Source of the DNA: Membranipora membranacea | Lineage: Eukaryota; Bryozoa; Gymnolaemata; Cheilostomatida; Membraniporidae | Direction: 5' to 3' | Assembly: GCA_914767715.1 (NCBI GenBank) | Contig: OU612070.1 | Coordinates: forward strand, 391,501 to 455,500 | DNA length: 64,000 nucleotides | Shown: positions 1 to 12,027 of the stretch, piece after piece | How the letters are laid out: each line of letters begins with the position of its first letter | Numbering within the stretch: position 1 is the stretch's first letter | The notes under the pieces: model-generated | Told to the model about the DNA's origin: nothing | The model's database searches: none | The model's input: the letters and a program-made list of their open reading frames with translations, nothing else | Translations under genes and position numbers: made by a program

Positions 1-26
1 ATATATTAATGTTTGTTGAGCCCTAC

Positions 27-1945
27 CTGAGTTGATATCTATATTGTGTCTGTCTTCCTCTAGACGTCTTATTTTCTCTTCTAACTCGCCCCTGACTGTA
101 TCGTATAGCTGAAGTTTATCACTCTCCAAGTTCTGATGGGCGGCTAGTGCTTCGCTCTCATACTGAACCTGCAATGTACATATTAATAGTTATAGTTACT
201 ACAGTACTTAAATTGCTTTTAAATTCATAGTGAGATTTGGGAGGAGAACAATGCCACATTTCTTTTCAGTCACACGATAAGGGAATAGAGGCAACAATGG
301 AGCAGGCACCACAGGCACCACTGGTACCAACTGGTGATGTCGATATAGGGTTGTAACTGGCTCCTATTGCTTCAGTGCAATGATAAATTTTGTGTGTTGG
401 TATTTCGCATAGAAGAATAGAATGAACACAAATATGTCTAATGAACTGATTGTGAAGCGGAGTTATACCAAACCTGGGTATGTCTCATCTGACTGTGAGC
501 GCACATTTCCTTACTACTAGCTAACATTACCTCATTGTGAGCTAACATTACCTCACTGTGAGAGATATGGACACAATGCAGGGTTCTACTTCACCTTGAT
601 GAGTTTTATTTTGTATTCTTTACGTATTCCTGTGACTTGAATCTTCCTCTCAAATTTCTCCTTAAGACTCTCTATACCCTGTAGATACTCAGGAGCAGAT
701 TCATCTGATAATCCCTTCAGCTTTGTCTCCACCTGCTTCATCTTCTCCTCATATAACCTGTCAGTAAGTCAAACAAGATGCCAAATGAATGGACAGAGGG
801 GGAGAACTGTCCTCAGGTGATGGTAGCTGTTTACAATGTTTTCAATATATTGACCGCAAGTTGATAAATTATTAGGTCTCACGCAGTTTATGAAGGGGAT
901 GAGAAGATTTATGAGACAGGGTGTAAGCTTTGACATATTGTATCAACCTCAGCTCAGTTGGTTAGAGCGCATGCCCTCAAACATGCAGGTGTGGGGGTTT
1001 TGGGTTCGGTTCCTGCTGCAGTCTAATTTACTGGGCACTGTGCCCCAGGTGTGCTTCGACCTGCCTACAAACTGAGAGCAGCTTGGCGCCGAATATGGCG
1101 GCACCTCTGTTCCTCAGTCTTCGGACAGAGACGAAAACTTGCAATTTTAACAACAACAAAAAAATATCCTGTGCAGTCGCTATCAATACTATGTGGCAGG
1201 TCATTGTTGTCACAATAAGGTGCAGACACCTAATTATTACCAGTATGACTGTCAATAACAACCTATGCCTAATGCTAACAATCTTACAGATTTTTGACAA
1301 GTTGGAATGCATGTTCTAGTTCTTGTCCCTCAGAGATGCAATCACTCTTTCTCTGATCAATTGTGTCCTCATCTACATCTGCAAGTAAACATTCAAATAT
1401 CCAAAATCAATATCAGTTGTTTAACGAGAAAAAAGACATTTTGTTTAGCGAAGAAGTTGGCTAGGTTTTGTATACTCCATAAAGCCTAATCTTGATCTTT
1501 TTGGGGATAGTGAACGGTGAATTTTAATTAGTAGATGAGGCAGAAAGAGAGAAGAGGAGAAAAGAACCAGGAAAGTTTGAGGCTAGGCCTATCTTTAAAA
1601 GACCTATGCATATTACTATGAAAGATGATTTGATTTGAATGAATACAATATATTTATTTATTGCTATTGTTACTATATTGTAACACAATGAATAAGCAAG
1701 GGTGGGCTCCCCTGCAGTCCAACCTGAAGATGCCATTACTCTGTCTTATGGATGTTTTCATATTGTAAACCAACAGAGGAACATACATGGAGTTACAACA
1801 CAGTAACAAAATAGATATTCAAACCTGAACTTTCAGTTTCTGAAGCGGTGGAATGATCAGAGTCATCTATGTCACTTTCATCACAGTTAGGGCTTTCATT
1901 GTCTCCACCTTCTTCTTCAGTGTCCATCCTCTCCTCAGCAGACAT
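27..1945 (-). CDS. BRMS1L: BRMS1/BRMS1L-like SIN3-HDAC corepressor subunit, 5' part (four exons, continues off left edge)
   Basis: Coding exons on the minus strand are 1825-1945, 1288-1378, 595-757 and 27-168; all junctions are GT..AG and phases agree. The start codon is at 1943-1945. The product begins with an acidic Glu/Asp/Ser-rich stretch, then a coiled coil with [14 protein letters not shown], an [16 protein letters not shown] segment, and [20 protein letters not shown] followed by [14 protein letters not shown]. These match the Sds3-like region of vertebrate BRMS1 and BRMS1L, nuclear proteins that bring SIN3-HDAC complexes to promoters. The exon at 27 ends with a donor, so the C-terminal half lies outside the window. 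BRMS1 versus BRMS1L cannot be separated here; invertebrates usually have one ancestral gene. The family call is secure by resemblance; the gene is partial only because of the window edge. Confidence 0.9.
521..562. repeat. Tandem duplication of ~21 bp
   Basis: The unit GCTAACATTACCTCA plus TGTGA is present twice back to back in the intron between the last two visible BRMS1-like exons. It is a local duplication with no evident function. Confidence 0.6.
944..1100 (+). mobile_element. tRNA-derived SINE-like sequence in BRMS1-like intron
   Basis: A D-arm/A-box-like segment (AGCTCAGTTGGTTAGAGCGC, ending near 970) is followed about 30 bases later by a B-box-like GGGTTCGGTTCC (1002-1013). This is the spacing of an internal Pol III promoter. 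The stems do not make a clean cloverleaf, and unrelated sequence continues after the tRNA-like part, which is typical of a tRNA-derived SINE head rather than a functional tRNA. It lies antisense within the intron between 757 and 1288. A poly-A or repeat tail was not clearly seen, so the 3' limit is approximate. Confidence 0.5.
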
Positions 1946-3101
1946 GTTTCACAAATTTTTTTATAAGACTCTGGCCCTCCTTTGTCATCAATCAGGTAAA
2001 AAGTTCATCAAAAACAATATATTTTAACAGACAAAGTGAAACTACACTTTGTCACATTTGGAGCATGCGCATTTCCTTCCTCCGCCCACAAAAGAGGTTT
2101 CATTTGGAAGTGACTTTTGATTAGTGAAGGTGAGGACAATTCTACAGGATTAAAACCTGAACAACTCGAAACCCTCAGGCTACCCTACCACCACCCTCCC
2201 TGCTACCACCACGGCTATCTCTTTAAAACATTTGACATACCCCACTGTGTCATAGTTACCAGGAGACTTGATCATCTCTGATGAGCGAAATAACAGAAAT
2301 TGAAATTCAAGAGATTACAGAAGACAGTGAAGAGTTTTATAGGCTGAATAGTACTAAATGCTAATTTGATGCCACTAATTTGATGATATTAATGATAATG
2401 TTGGACCTGCTCTGTTGTGTTGCAAGAATTGCGTAATTTTGTGGCCCTCAAAGACTGGAACAAGATTATCATAATGTGATATATAAACTTTTCACAGTGA
2501 TGTATAGGTTCAATTCTTATTATTTTTACATACATTTAGGTAATTTGTAGATTTCTCAAAAAATATAAATTTCATCATTTTTTGCACATTCCAGCTTAAA
2601 ATCAATGACTCTGCCATTTAAAGCACCAGAAAATCTCACACAAGTAAGTAATTCAGTATTTATAGTGAAAAATTGAAGTAGCAGCAGATCTTTAGGAGAG
2701 ATGAGAATTGAACTGAAAAAGGCCTTGGTAACACAACAACAATAAAAATAAGACTGACGATAAAACAAAAACTAGAAATATAAATGATTTGGCAAGTGTT
2801 GGGATAAAATGGCAATTCCAGCTCAATATATGTACAGAATGAATTAGACTACTTTGCAATAGAATATGATATAAAAAAGGTGGGTGCATGCTGGCAGGCA
2901 GGTTTGGCAACAGGGCAAATCCTTAAAAAAAGCTGAAAGAAGCTGAAAGAAGCTTTAAGAGAAATTATCTGCTCATGATTAGTGATGGTATGTACAAGAA
3001 GTCAAATAAATAATGATCAATGTTTTGAGAGAACACACAATAACAACACTTGTGTTAGCAGGGTTAGCTGATGATGACATTATATGTTAGTAGAGTTTGT
3101 G
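1946..3101. other. Intergenic region, no gene seen
   Basis: AT-rich sequence between the BRMS1-like start codon and the C/EBP stop codon. The part near 1946-2160 should contain the BRMS1-like promoter and 5' UTR, and the part near 2900-3100 the C/EBP 3' UTR. Short open frames here have no recognisable domain or splice context. Confidence 0.5.
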
Positions 3102-4043
3102 TTAGTGTGATAGTTTAGACAGCTCTTTCTCTATCTTACTCTTGGCCTCGGCCGGCAGAGACACCCCAATGTTTTGATACAGAGATTTGAGAAGTTTCAT
3201 TTCCTTGAGTACGACGTCGAGTCGTGACTGTAGAGTTGTATTCTCCTCCGTTAACTCTTGTACCCTCATCTCGTTATCGATCTCTCTCTGCTTCTTCTTC
3301 TCACGGCTGCGTCGTACAGCGATGTTATTACGCTCTCGCTTAGCTCGATATGTCTCAGTGTTTTTAGTATCCATTCTCTTATACTGTCCATGCATATCAG
3401 CTGCGTAGCCGTTCATATAGCTCTCTAGACTGGCGTCGGCGTAACGTCCGAACACGGCAGACATATAGGGATGAGGTACCGGGGAGCAGCTGCTGGAGCG
3501 AGACGAGTGAGGAGACATAGCTCCGGGCTGCATGTGAGGGCTGACTGGACTTATCTGACTATGTGGTGAGTAAGGGGATACAGGAGCTGTCTGTCTGTTA
3601 GGGGATACAGGAGAAGCGCTGCTCATACCAGGTGAGTAATTAAACACTGATCCTCCATTACAGCTACTTGGCCTGCTATAAGGTGAGTTGTGGGGACTGG
3701 CGCTAGACGCCCGCATGTGACTCTCCATCTCTTGACAGCTCCTAGGCTCAAACTTAACTTGCCTGGTAAGGTCGAGGGCGTTGGGCCTCTGCTGCTGAAG
3801 GTTACCGTTGAAGGTCGGCACGACCTGGTGGTCTGCTGTCTGGTAAGGGGAAGCTTGTGTAGTTTGGGTGTTACTGCTGCTAGCTCGGATGATAGCGTCG
3901 ATATCTAGAGGATCCTCTTTCCAGTCTTGTAATAGTGCTGCTACCCCTGGCTCCTCTTCCTGCATAGTTTGCTGGCGCAGGCCGGCAGCGGATTTTAGTT
4001 GTTGTCTATTGTCTGTCTCATAGAAGGTCATATCATAGCTCAT
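3102..4043 (-). CDS. CEBP: C/EBP-family bZIP transcription factor, single coding exon
   Basis: An uninterrupted 313-residue frame. Residues 232-254 form the basic region (YRAKRERNNIAVRRSREKKK), very close to the C/EBP consensus including the NNIAVR core, followed by a leucine zipper to about residue 290. The N-terminus has an acidic/hydrophobic patch near residues 31-52 (VAALLQDWKEDPLDIDAII), a plausible activation segment. Residues 96-100, VKFEP, match the ΨKxEP sumoylation/synergy-control motif found in vertebrate C/EBPs. Residues 111-195 are rich in Ser-Pro pairs, likely phosphorylation sites. Intron-less coding is normal for C/EBP genes. Immediately 5' a good acceptor (exon beginning at 4075, minus) implies an intron in the 5' UTR. 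It acts as a dimeric nuclear DNA-binding factor; assignment to a vertebrate subtype is not possible. Confidence 0.95.
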   Translation of the reverse strand: MSYDMTFYETDNRQQLKSAAGLRQQTMQEEEPGVAALLQDWKEDPLDIDAIIRASSSNTQTTQASPYQTADHQVVPTFNGNLQQQRPNALDLTRQVKFEPRSCQEMESHMRASSASPHNSPYSRPSSCNGGSVFNYSPGMSSASPVSPNRQTAPVSPYSPHSQISPVSPHMQPGAMSPHSSRSSSCSPVPHPYMSAVFGRYADASLESYMNGYAADMHGQYKRMDTKNTETYRAKRERNNIAVRRSREKKKQREIDNEMRVQELTEENTTLQSRLDVVLKEMKLLKSLYQNIGVSLPAEAKSKIEKELSKLSH

Positions 4044-4826
4044 GATCTGGATGAATGGTCAGTGAAATCTAGGATCTGTAATATAAGAAGAGATTGGTAT
4101 TAGGATTGCAATAGCCCATAACATTGCATGGTTAAAACAACAAATAAACTAAGCTTTCAGTTCAAAACTAACTAACAATGTTGTCCAAATCAGCATCTCT
4201 ACTGAATCCATACACTGAGAAATTATTTGGATGAATAGAATATTGAAGGCACCCACCCTTACATTCGGAAATGGAGAATAATGCACTAACAGACATACAT
4301 ATATCAATAGCTTGCAAGTGCCATTCAATATATGCATGTAATTCTTCTTAACTTTGTATTTCATGCAGGAGAATGTTAGAATGCTTTGCAGGCTTGCTTA
4401 CCTAGTACTTTTGTGCTGAAATGTTGCTTCAGACTCTTTTGAAACTCAACTGATGGCTGTACAAAGCAGATTTGTCTTTTGAATCACAGAATTGTTGCAA
4501 CACAATCTAAACCTGAATAGCAAATGCTGGGAAAGCCCTTTAACATGCCTATTTCAATACTTGGAAAAATCCTTGTATTCATACGCACATAATAAGCTTA
4601 TTTATATTCAATTTCGTGTCAATAGACTTACAATATAACTATAAGATTGCCTATAATGATTCGAAAATCCAATTGAGTTAATTAATTTACTGTAATCATA
4701 AATAATACTTGCTATTTAATGGAATAATTTGGGAAATTTTATTTGCGGATTAACAACTGAATAAATTACTCACTATTGCGCCTATTTTTACTTCTAGTGT
4801 CACATACTAAAATTAGTAACTCATTT

Positions 4827-4834
4827 TGACGTCA
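4827..4834. promoter_or_regulatory. Consensus CRE palindrome upstream of C/EBP gene
   Basis: A perfect TGACGTCA lies about 780 bases upstream of the C/EBP start codon. CREB/ATF sites control some vertebrate C/EBP promoters, so a role is plausible, but position relative to the true transcription start is unknown. Another TGACGTCA occurs near 14094 in gene-poor DNA, so chance is a real alternative. Confidence 0.3.
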
Positions 4835-5190
4835 TCGTCCTTTGGGAACTACCTATTTGGGATAACCCTGTTGTATGGGGAAGGCAACTCTGACAGAATA
4901 AAACAGAATACTGCATACAGGTTGCAATAGTCAGTCATGGTATCAAAATTAACTTAAATAAATGTAAGAAGAGAAAATTATTGGGAGCAGGTAAAACCTT
5001 ATGACTTCAGGTACTCTGATTAATTTTATTGATTGTTGCTTGTACGCACAAGTTTTCTCTTCGTTCTAACAGGTTTGACAAATTTAAAATATATATTCTA
5101 ATTTTATCTTAGAACACGGTCAAAGGGGTTCGAATTGAAACAAAGTTCCTTGCTTATTCCTGAATATTCAGGCACACGCCATAATAACCT

Positions 5191-5247
5191 GTCTTGACAA
5201 GCTTTGCCCCCCCCCCCCCTCATCCACCAAACAAAGCTTGTCAAGAC
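5191..5247. repeat. Perfect 16-bp inverted repeat flanking a poly-C loop
   Basis: Arms GTCTTGACAAGCTTTG (5191-5206) and CAAAGCTTGTCAAGAC (5232-5247) are perfect reverse complements separated by 25 bases that include a run of about 13 C. It could be a small foldback element or a hairpin; no target duplication is obvious. Confidence 0.75.
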
Positions 5248-5822
5248 AATTGCTAATGCCATGATAATATAATAACAGCAATGAAATTATTAGAGTTAAC
5301 ATCATGTGATGTCGTATGAGGGCAGGCTATGAGAAATTAAAAACTAAAACTATCAGAACCTTTTTCCGCCCTGAACTTAATTTATGGCCATTTATTTCAT
5401 CGAGACAGACCGAGCTGCAATCATGACATTGTGTCATCCGATAACCTCTCATTTTGCAGACAATGAAATTTTTAAGATCATTCGACAACATGCAATTTCC
5501 ATGAATGAGCTCGATTTAACATAGTGAAAAAGGCCATGATGTCATGTCATGCAAATTAACTCCAATCAGTGTGGTAATAGTTATCTGGCTGAGCACTGTC
5601 TTATCATATCTCTAGCACAGCTCAGCTGTGCACTCAAGCTTAGCTAGCTGAGATATTGATGTGCAGGCAGATGGAAAGATTGGCGGTTAATGTGGGGTGA
5701 CAATCTCAGGCTGACTGGCCAATAGTATCCTTAAAACTCTCTCATTTTCACGGGTTTTTGAATTTTTGTGCTAAAGCCAACATTGCACTAATCGAGAGAG
5801 GCTCAGTGCAAACTACCAAATA

Positions 5823-6156
5823 CCCTATAGGAGTTTAATTTAGCTAGAGTTTAATTTCGCTACTATGGTGAGTGAGTTTAATTTAAGATACACTAAATTT
5901 CGCTAGTAGGCTTACTAGCGAAAATTAAAAAAAGTGTCATAACCCTACACCTGAATGCAAGGCAGACACTTAGACCACTACACCACACTGCCTTGCATGC
6001 ATAGATAAGGTGTATTCCTGAATAATTCTACATTGTTTATGAAACTGAGTGGTGTTTATAGATTAGGAAGTAATTTCTGCTATCATACAATTACACTACT
6101 TGGCACAAACCCGAAAAGCGAATCCTAAATGCTGCGAAAACTAAACTCCTATAGGG
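5823..6156 (-). mobile_element. 334-bp MITE, copy 1, TIR CCCTATAGGAGTTTA, TA target duplication
   Basis: The element starts CCCTATAGGAGTTTA and ends with its reverse complement, with TA on both sides. It matches the element at 14852-15185 in the opposite orientation over most of its length and has the same total length. Shared blocks include CACTCACCATAGTAGCGAA near one end and AAACACCACTCAGTTTCATA in the middle. The internal part has a tRNA-like D-arm (minus strand), but the B-box half seen in the other copy is missing here. There is no transposase frame. The terminal sequence and TA duplication suggest a non-autonomous Tc1/mariner-like or similar DNA transposon. Confidence 0.85.
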
Positions 6157-6382
6157 TATGTAATTCTTTATTTTCTCTAAAATCATGATATTGTTGAGGA
6201 GATTAAGACATCACCAATGTTTCCACTATGTGTGTTAATATCTGGCTCATTTCTATACTATAGGTTGCACTCTCCACAAAAACACCATACTAACTCATAA
6301 AGACATATCAAAGTCTATCAAAGCACAAACCAAACACAATCTTAGCTGAGACGCCCCTAGATCAAGTTTAATCCAATTACCT

Positions 6383-6444
6383 GCATTCCAGCTGCTCCCC
6401 TCCACTGGCAGGCATGACCAGTGGAGGGGAGCAGCTTTGAATGC
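6383..6444. repeat. Inverted repeat of about 26 bp
   Basis: Arms around AGCTGCTCCCCTCCACTGG (6390-6408) and CCAGTGGAGGGGAGCAGCT (6418-6436) are perfect over 19 bases, extending imperfectly to GCATTC/GAATGC. The loop is about 9 bases. Likely a relic foldback element. A (TA)n run follows at 6508-6522. Confidence 0.7.
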
Positions 6445-7167
6445 TAGAAAATAATATGTTTATCTGATAGACACATAGAGCTAAGACATAGGCAGTGTCT
6501 CTGATATATATATATATATATTATTTTGTCGTAAACAACACGATACAGAAGACTATGGACAGATAACAAGCCTTAATATCATTCATGATGAAACTGAAAA
6601 ATACCAAAAAACCGGAATCCGCCCAGAAGAGCAGTAACCAGATATATCCTTGACACTCATTGATCATTAAACCCAACTGACCAAACCCACCCAAAAACAA
6701 ACCCACTTCACTGGAGCATTGAAAGTATTGAGATAGTAATTAGATGTTTTAATTTATGTTAATTCATTAACCTCTATACATTACATAATAACACCTTTAT
6801 GGCGGAAGCACAGTGTTATAATACAAACCCACTAATTACATTGAGTGCAAGTACTTCTGAATAAATCAGAATCTCCACAAAAACAACTGAGGAGATTTTG
6901 TCTGTTACTATACGGATACTTAGGATCAGTGGAGATAACTCCCAGATTGTTTTTAGCCTCGCTTATAAAGTCCTTTGTCAGTCACTGTACAGATCTTATA
7001 TTATATTGAGTCAGAGTACGGGTGTCTATAAGCAGCAGCAGCGCCTTCTTTAAATCACGAGAACTGACTGTTCAGTCTGGTGTCTCAGAATTGTTCAGTC
7101 TGATAGCTCAGACTTGTTCAGTCTGGTAGCTCAGACTCACTTGGTCTGGTGTCACAGACTTGATGAG

Positions 7168-8078
7168 TTAGTAATATGCAGGCCTAGCAGGCGGAGGTGC
7201 TGGAAACATCATAGAAGGGCCTCTACCCATCAAACTAGCTCTAGCTCCAAACCCTACCGGTGTTCCATAAGTAGGGGCCGGGGACATCATCATAGAGGCT
7301 GAGGGGTTCATCATAGCCCTAGAGGCTGAGGGGTTCATCATAGCCCTAGAGGGGCTAGCGAAGGCCATCTGACTGACTGGTCCTGTAACAGGGCTCGCCT
7401 GCAGTCGAGTATTCACCAGAATATCCAGTATCATCTGGTCCTTCTCCTGTCACAAACAAATTCAATCGTCAAAATAAAATATTGTATAATCATTGTTATT
7501 ATATCTATTTGTTGGTGCAGAGTTATTTTTTTCCCAAATCATGTTTGAGTTTTACTTTTATAGTATGGATAGTAGCTATCATTGGGTTTATAGGTCAAAC
7601 AAACACACACAGCCATCCTGAGAGGCCCATCAAAGAGCAGTTGAATATTAGTAGAAATAGGAAAGACATCCAAACCCTTAGAAATGCAGGAAGTGGTGGA
7701 TAATATTTTTGTAGCTGTGATAAAGCTAGTTGGACAGTGACAGCTTATTTGTAATAGATCATCAGCTATTCTAAATCACTCCTTGTCCATAGCACAGAAA
7801 ACACAGGTATCATGGATTATTATATATTATAAATATAGCAATTTTCCCACATATAACTACTGTTGGTATTCAGATTGTTAGTCTAGGCATACAGACTGCA
7901 GTCTAAGGCATACAGACTGTAGTTGGAGGCACGCAGACCTGTTTTTGTTTTTGATCCTTGTGTCTGAGTACGAGTTTTCTGATGACAGTTACAAAGATGA
8001 TCAGGAATAGGATACTACTGAGTACTATGGCAGCGATTAGCAGCTGCTGCCCGTACTTATCCCAAAACGTTCTCACCA
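7168..8078 (-). CDS. Single-pass membrane protein, C-terminal two exons, unrecognised family
   Basis: Exon 7939-8078 encodes a basic flank (VRTFWDKYGQQ), a hydrophobic helix (LLIAAIVLSSILFLIIFVTV) and a stop-transfer segment rich in Lys/Arg/Gln. It joins in phase 0 to exon 7168-7446, which begins EKDQMILDILVNTRLQ and continues as a Met/Pro/Ser/Ala-rich tail ending PARPAYY before the stop. The tail has two near-identical copies of SRAMMNPSA. The acceptor at 8078 is good; the donor at 7939 (GTCTGC) is weak, and without splicing the frame would stop about eight codons later. The 5' exons, including any signal peptide, were not found. The layout suggests a type I or III single-pass protein with a cytoplasmic Pro/Met-rich tail. 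I do not recognise the family. Confidence 0.6.
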
Positions 8079-11000
8079 CTACAAATAATCACAAAACAAA
8101 CAAAACGTCAGATCTCTATATGGCATGGCTACAAACTATCTTATATATTTAGAATTTAAAATAAGATTTTGATACTCAGGATTAGAACAGGTACACATCT
8201 AATAAAACAAATAAATATGAGATATAAAAAAATCAGTGATATGTGAGAGAAATAACAGGAGATGATAGAGAAGAAGCTTCTGGATGTTTCTTACATCCTG
8301 AGTAAGGAAACAAAACATCAAAATAAAAACAGAACACTTTTTAGTCTACCACTACACATCAACAACAATAGATGAGGACAGTGCCGTGTCCCAGCCTAAC
8401 TACAGGGGCATACGATTAAACGCTGTGGGAGTTTGGGACTTCACAATTACGTACATAGCTCTAATTAAAAGCAAAATACTCTGAATCAGAATACCAAGAA
8501 AGTTCAAATTGACACCAAAAATGCGCAAATACAACAGCCTTTGTGTGACAAGAACAATATATGCACCATAGGTTGAATAATTTAGAGCGGAGTTCTTTTA
8601 TTTTCAAAGACAATGGAGAGCGTTGAGATAGCTGGTGCTATGCACAGAATTATTGCGTGATCCGATAATTTGTGTTTCCAAGAAAAGTTTATACGATTTG
8701 GGCATTGTTACACTTTGTTCCTGTCCTCTGCCTGTTTGTTGTTGGGTAAACTATGGCTCAGGCTCAGGTAAAGGCCTGCCTCACCGCCTCACCGCCTCAC
8801 CGCCTCACCGCTACGTTACAAGGCTACCGCCTAACCGGTCGGTATCACAGCATCCTTGTTTCCAACCTTGGTGATGTCATACAAAGAATTATATAAATTG
8901 CAGCTGCAAACCTAATTTTTTATGTTTACTTCAATTTTTTTTATAAAGCTCCTTAAAAAACAAAACTAGGATCTGGTTATGATTGCGACAGAGAGAGATC
9001 TTTATATCCTGAACCTCTCGGTGATGATATCTGAGAGGAATAGTAAACTGTGACTGTGACACAACCAAGTAATTAATTTTTTATAGTAATTATTAGAAAC
9101 AACATTGAAACGCAAAGAGCGGGACGTACCAATGACAATGTTCGAGAAAAAACAGTCACAATCTCAAGCTATAATTTTGCATGCTCTTTTTTTGTTGTTA
9201 TTGACTATGGCTTGCCATTAATTCTGCAGAAATAATTTATTGGTGAAATGAAACGTCACTTCAACAGGGACAGGCCCAAAATAAATAAAAAACCAGAATT
9301 ATTGCACACCATCAAAGACAAAAAAATATTACATTCTACACTATTCTTTGCTGTGTCAGGCCATGCTTGTTATTTTACTCTATCTTAGACACTTTTTGTA
9401 ACAAACTTTATGACCGCATAGCGGGATAGCCTCAGCCCAATCAAAGGACAATAGCTCTACAGCGGACATGTTCCAGTGGCCCACAACTGATGTTTGTGTC
9501 ACTGGGTGAGTTCCATACCTCACCGATATACCAGATGTCCAGAGTTTATGACACATGGCAGGTATTTCTCACATTTACACAACAAACTTCTCAGACTTTT
9601 GTTTTGACGCCTATTTGTTGTTCAATGACAAAATACAATTTTTTTACTCTGGGACTTGCTGGTTTACTGTGAACCTGTCTGAGAGATTTAAGTAAACACC
9701 ACACTGTACCTGGCCATGTAAGTCAGTAGGGCCGGAGAAGTAAACTCTTTACTTCTTATTGTAAAGTAAAGGGAGTGGTCAGATTTGGCGCCATACCAGC
9801 TCATACCCTCGACGAGCCTACTTCTACCACATCAACAACTCTTCAGGCAGACAAACGCCAATCCAGCTGCACACTCTTGTAGTGTTCACAGCAGCGTCTA
9901 ACTGCTCATATAATTACTACAGACCTATACTCATGTCGGCCTTACGATATTATAAGGTGAAGTCTACCTGATGACATCATTATTATTTCCGAACAAATAA
10001 AGCTTTCAAACTTAGAGACGGTTATAAGTTTACACTTCCGAGAGTAAATCAGTATGCTGTGTCATGTCATATTATCAAACGGAACAAGCCTGGAATGAGG
10101 ATATAAGGCTACGTGATCACTAGACCAGTGTTATTTGTACATAGTAGTGTTGTAGTTTATCTTGCACCACAATAATTATCACTCTGTGTATGATTGCTTA
10201 TTGCGACATATTCAGTGTATAATGTCGCAATCCCATATTTTGATGGATATATCATCGCCTCTGAAAGCTTCCCTATAATAGAGCATCTCTAAATCAATTA
10301 GATTGTGCTAGGCTATTACAGGCAGGTTTTTTTGCGATATTTTTAGGTGAAGCTTGTTTTACCTATATATATTATTGATAGTCATAGGATTAGGAGCACT
10401 AGACCTGCATCTAACTCTCATATTAATAATGTAGATCCGGGATGCGCTATCTAAATCATGAAAGTCCAACGGATTCGGCTGAGTATTTACTAATGGCAAT
10501 GTCCTTTCATTGACAAGACAGCAGTACCGTATGTGGGCTTAAGTGGGGGTTGGGGAAAGAGGGATTTATATAGCGTAGCATGATGTGTTTGGGGCTGGGA
10601 ATCAGGTTTATGAGTCTGAAATATTATTGGGATTTCCAGGTTTTATCCAAAAGCTAAAGGAATGTCCTCCCCCCCCCATCCGCGTACTGTCTCAAACACT
10701 CTGGATAATGGCCAAACCTCAGTCTAAGTTTAATGTCTTTGAGAAGTTGGTAATTACCATCATGACACTATGAGCTAAATATAGCTAATTATTGATCTAG
10801 TGATTCTAAAGATGGCTAGTTTTATTTCTTACTTGAACTGGGGCTCAATGGCTTCATTATAAAAGTATCTTTCCCAAGAGATTTCGAAACATTTAACTAT
10901 GGTGATACACTGCTAATAGCCTAGTATTAAGGGGGATATAACCACAAATTTGGAATATTCCTGTCCTAGTGAAGTAGTGCCACAGATGAATAGTGCTGAT

Positions 11001-11432
11001 TGCCCCTCATTTCTTAACTTCCGCATCCAAATCCGAACTATCTATTCTATGTCGCAAAAGGGAAAATGTAGGAGCTCTACAACAGCCATGCTATACTGTG
11101 ATCGTATCATAAATGGGTCAAAGTGCTCAAAAAGAAAAAGACAAAAACATATTCTCTTCACATACGAGAGCTTTCTCTCCTAACCTCCCCCTCCCCCCTT
11201 CCAGACTATTTTTATGTTGTTGTCAGACATGATGTTGATTATTCAGGCAGCCGCTAAAGTCTCCTCTGTTATTTCTTTGTTTTTATATTAGGAACTTAGG
11301 AATTTACCATCTCTGATAATATTACTGAAACGGATAATCTCAGATATAATCATCTCTAAATACGACCCTTACAATAGGAGGACAACTAAGCCTTATTTTG
11401 CGTATATTTGAGATTAAGTTTAATTCTACTGT
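8079..11432. other. Gene-poor region
   Basis: Should include missing 5' exons of the membrane-protein gene at 7.2-8.1 kb, but none can be defended. It contains a short CCTCACCG tandem repeat near 8780-8812 and AT-rich sequence. Open frames near 10585 and 10950 show no domain, signal peptide or splice context. Confidence 0.4.
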
Positions 11433-11855
11433 AGTGAGTGAGTGAGGGAGTGTGTGTAGTGAGGGAGTGAGGGAGTGAGGGAGTGAGGGAGTGAGGGAGT
11501 GAGTGAGTGAGGGAGTGTGTGTAGTGAGGGAGTGAGGGAGTGAGGGAGTGAGGGAGTGAGTGAGTGAGGGAGTGTGTGTAGTGAGCGAGTGAGGGAGTGA
11601 GGGAGTGAGGGAGTGAGGGAGTGAGGGAGTGAGGGAGTGAGTGAGTGAGGGAGTGTGTGTAGTGAGCGAGTGAGGGAGTGAGGGAGTGAGGGAGTGAGTG
11701 AGTGAGGGAGTGTGTGTAGTGAGTGAGTGAGGGAGTGAGGGAGTGAGGGAGTGAGGGAGTGAGTGAGTGAGGGAGTGTGTGTAGTGAGCGAGTGAGGGAG
11801 TGAGGGAGTGAGGGAGTGAGTGAGTGAGGGAGTGTGTGTAGTGAGCGAGGTGACG
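11433..11855. repeat. Minisatellite of (GAGTGAGG)n with higher-order structure
   Basis: Octamer-like GAGTGAGG units are interrupted at intervals of roughly 60-80 bases by a GTGTGTAGTGAG block, giving a higher-order repeat. All long open frames across it (Thr-Pro-Ser-Leu repeats on the minus strand) are repeat artefacts, since two overlapping frames are open at once. Confidence 0.95.
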
Positions 11856-12027
11856 TGACATTATCAATCTTATACATTCTATCAGACTCTTGCTTCATTC
11901 ACGGGATTGCGCAATATTCACTGCTGTAAATTACAAGGATTGTGCAATCTACAATCTGAGCGGTAAATCTGATCATACACGTCACACAATCTGTGATTAA
12001 AACGACTGAATTACTCAGTCCGTTTGT

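Larger units (their letters stand above)
4076..5822. other. C/EBP upstream region and intergenic DNA
   Basis: Contains the presumed 5' UTR intron and promoter of the C/EBP gene on the minus strand, then AT-rich sequence with a poly-C tract near 5207-5219. No protein-coding exon could be supported. Confidence 0.45.

Noticed and set aside
11340-11898. Two long minus-strand ORFs of Thr-Pro-Ser-Leu repeats
   Set aside because: Both overlap in different frames on the same minisatellite; the openness comes from the repeat, not from coding.
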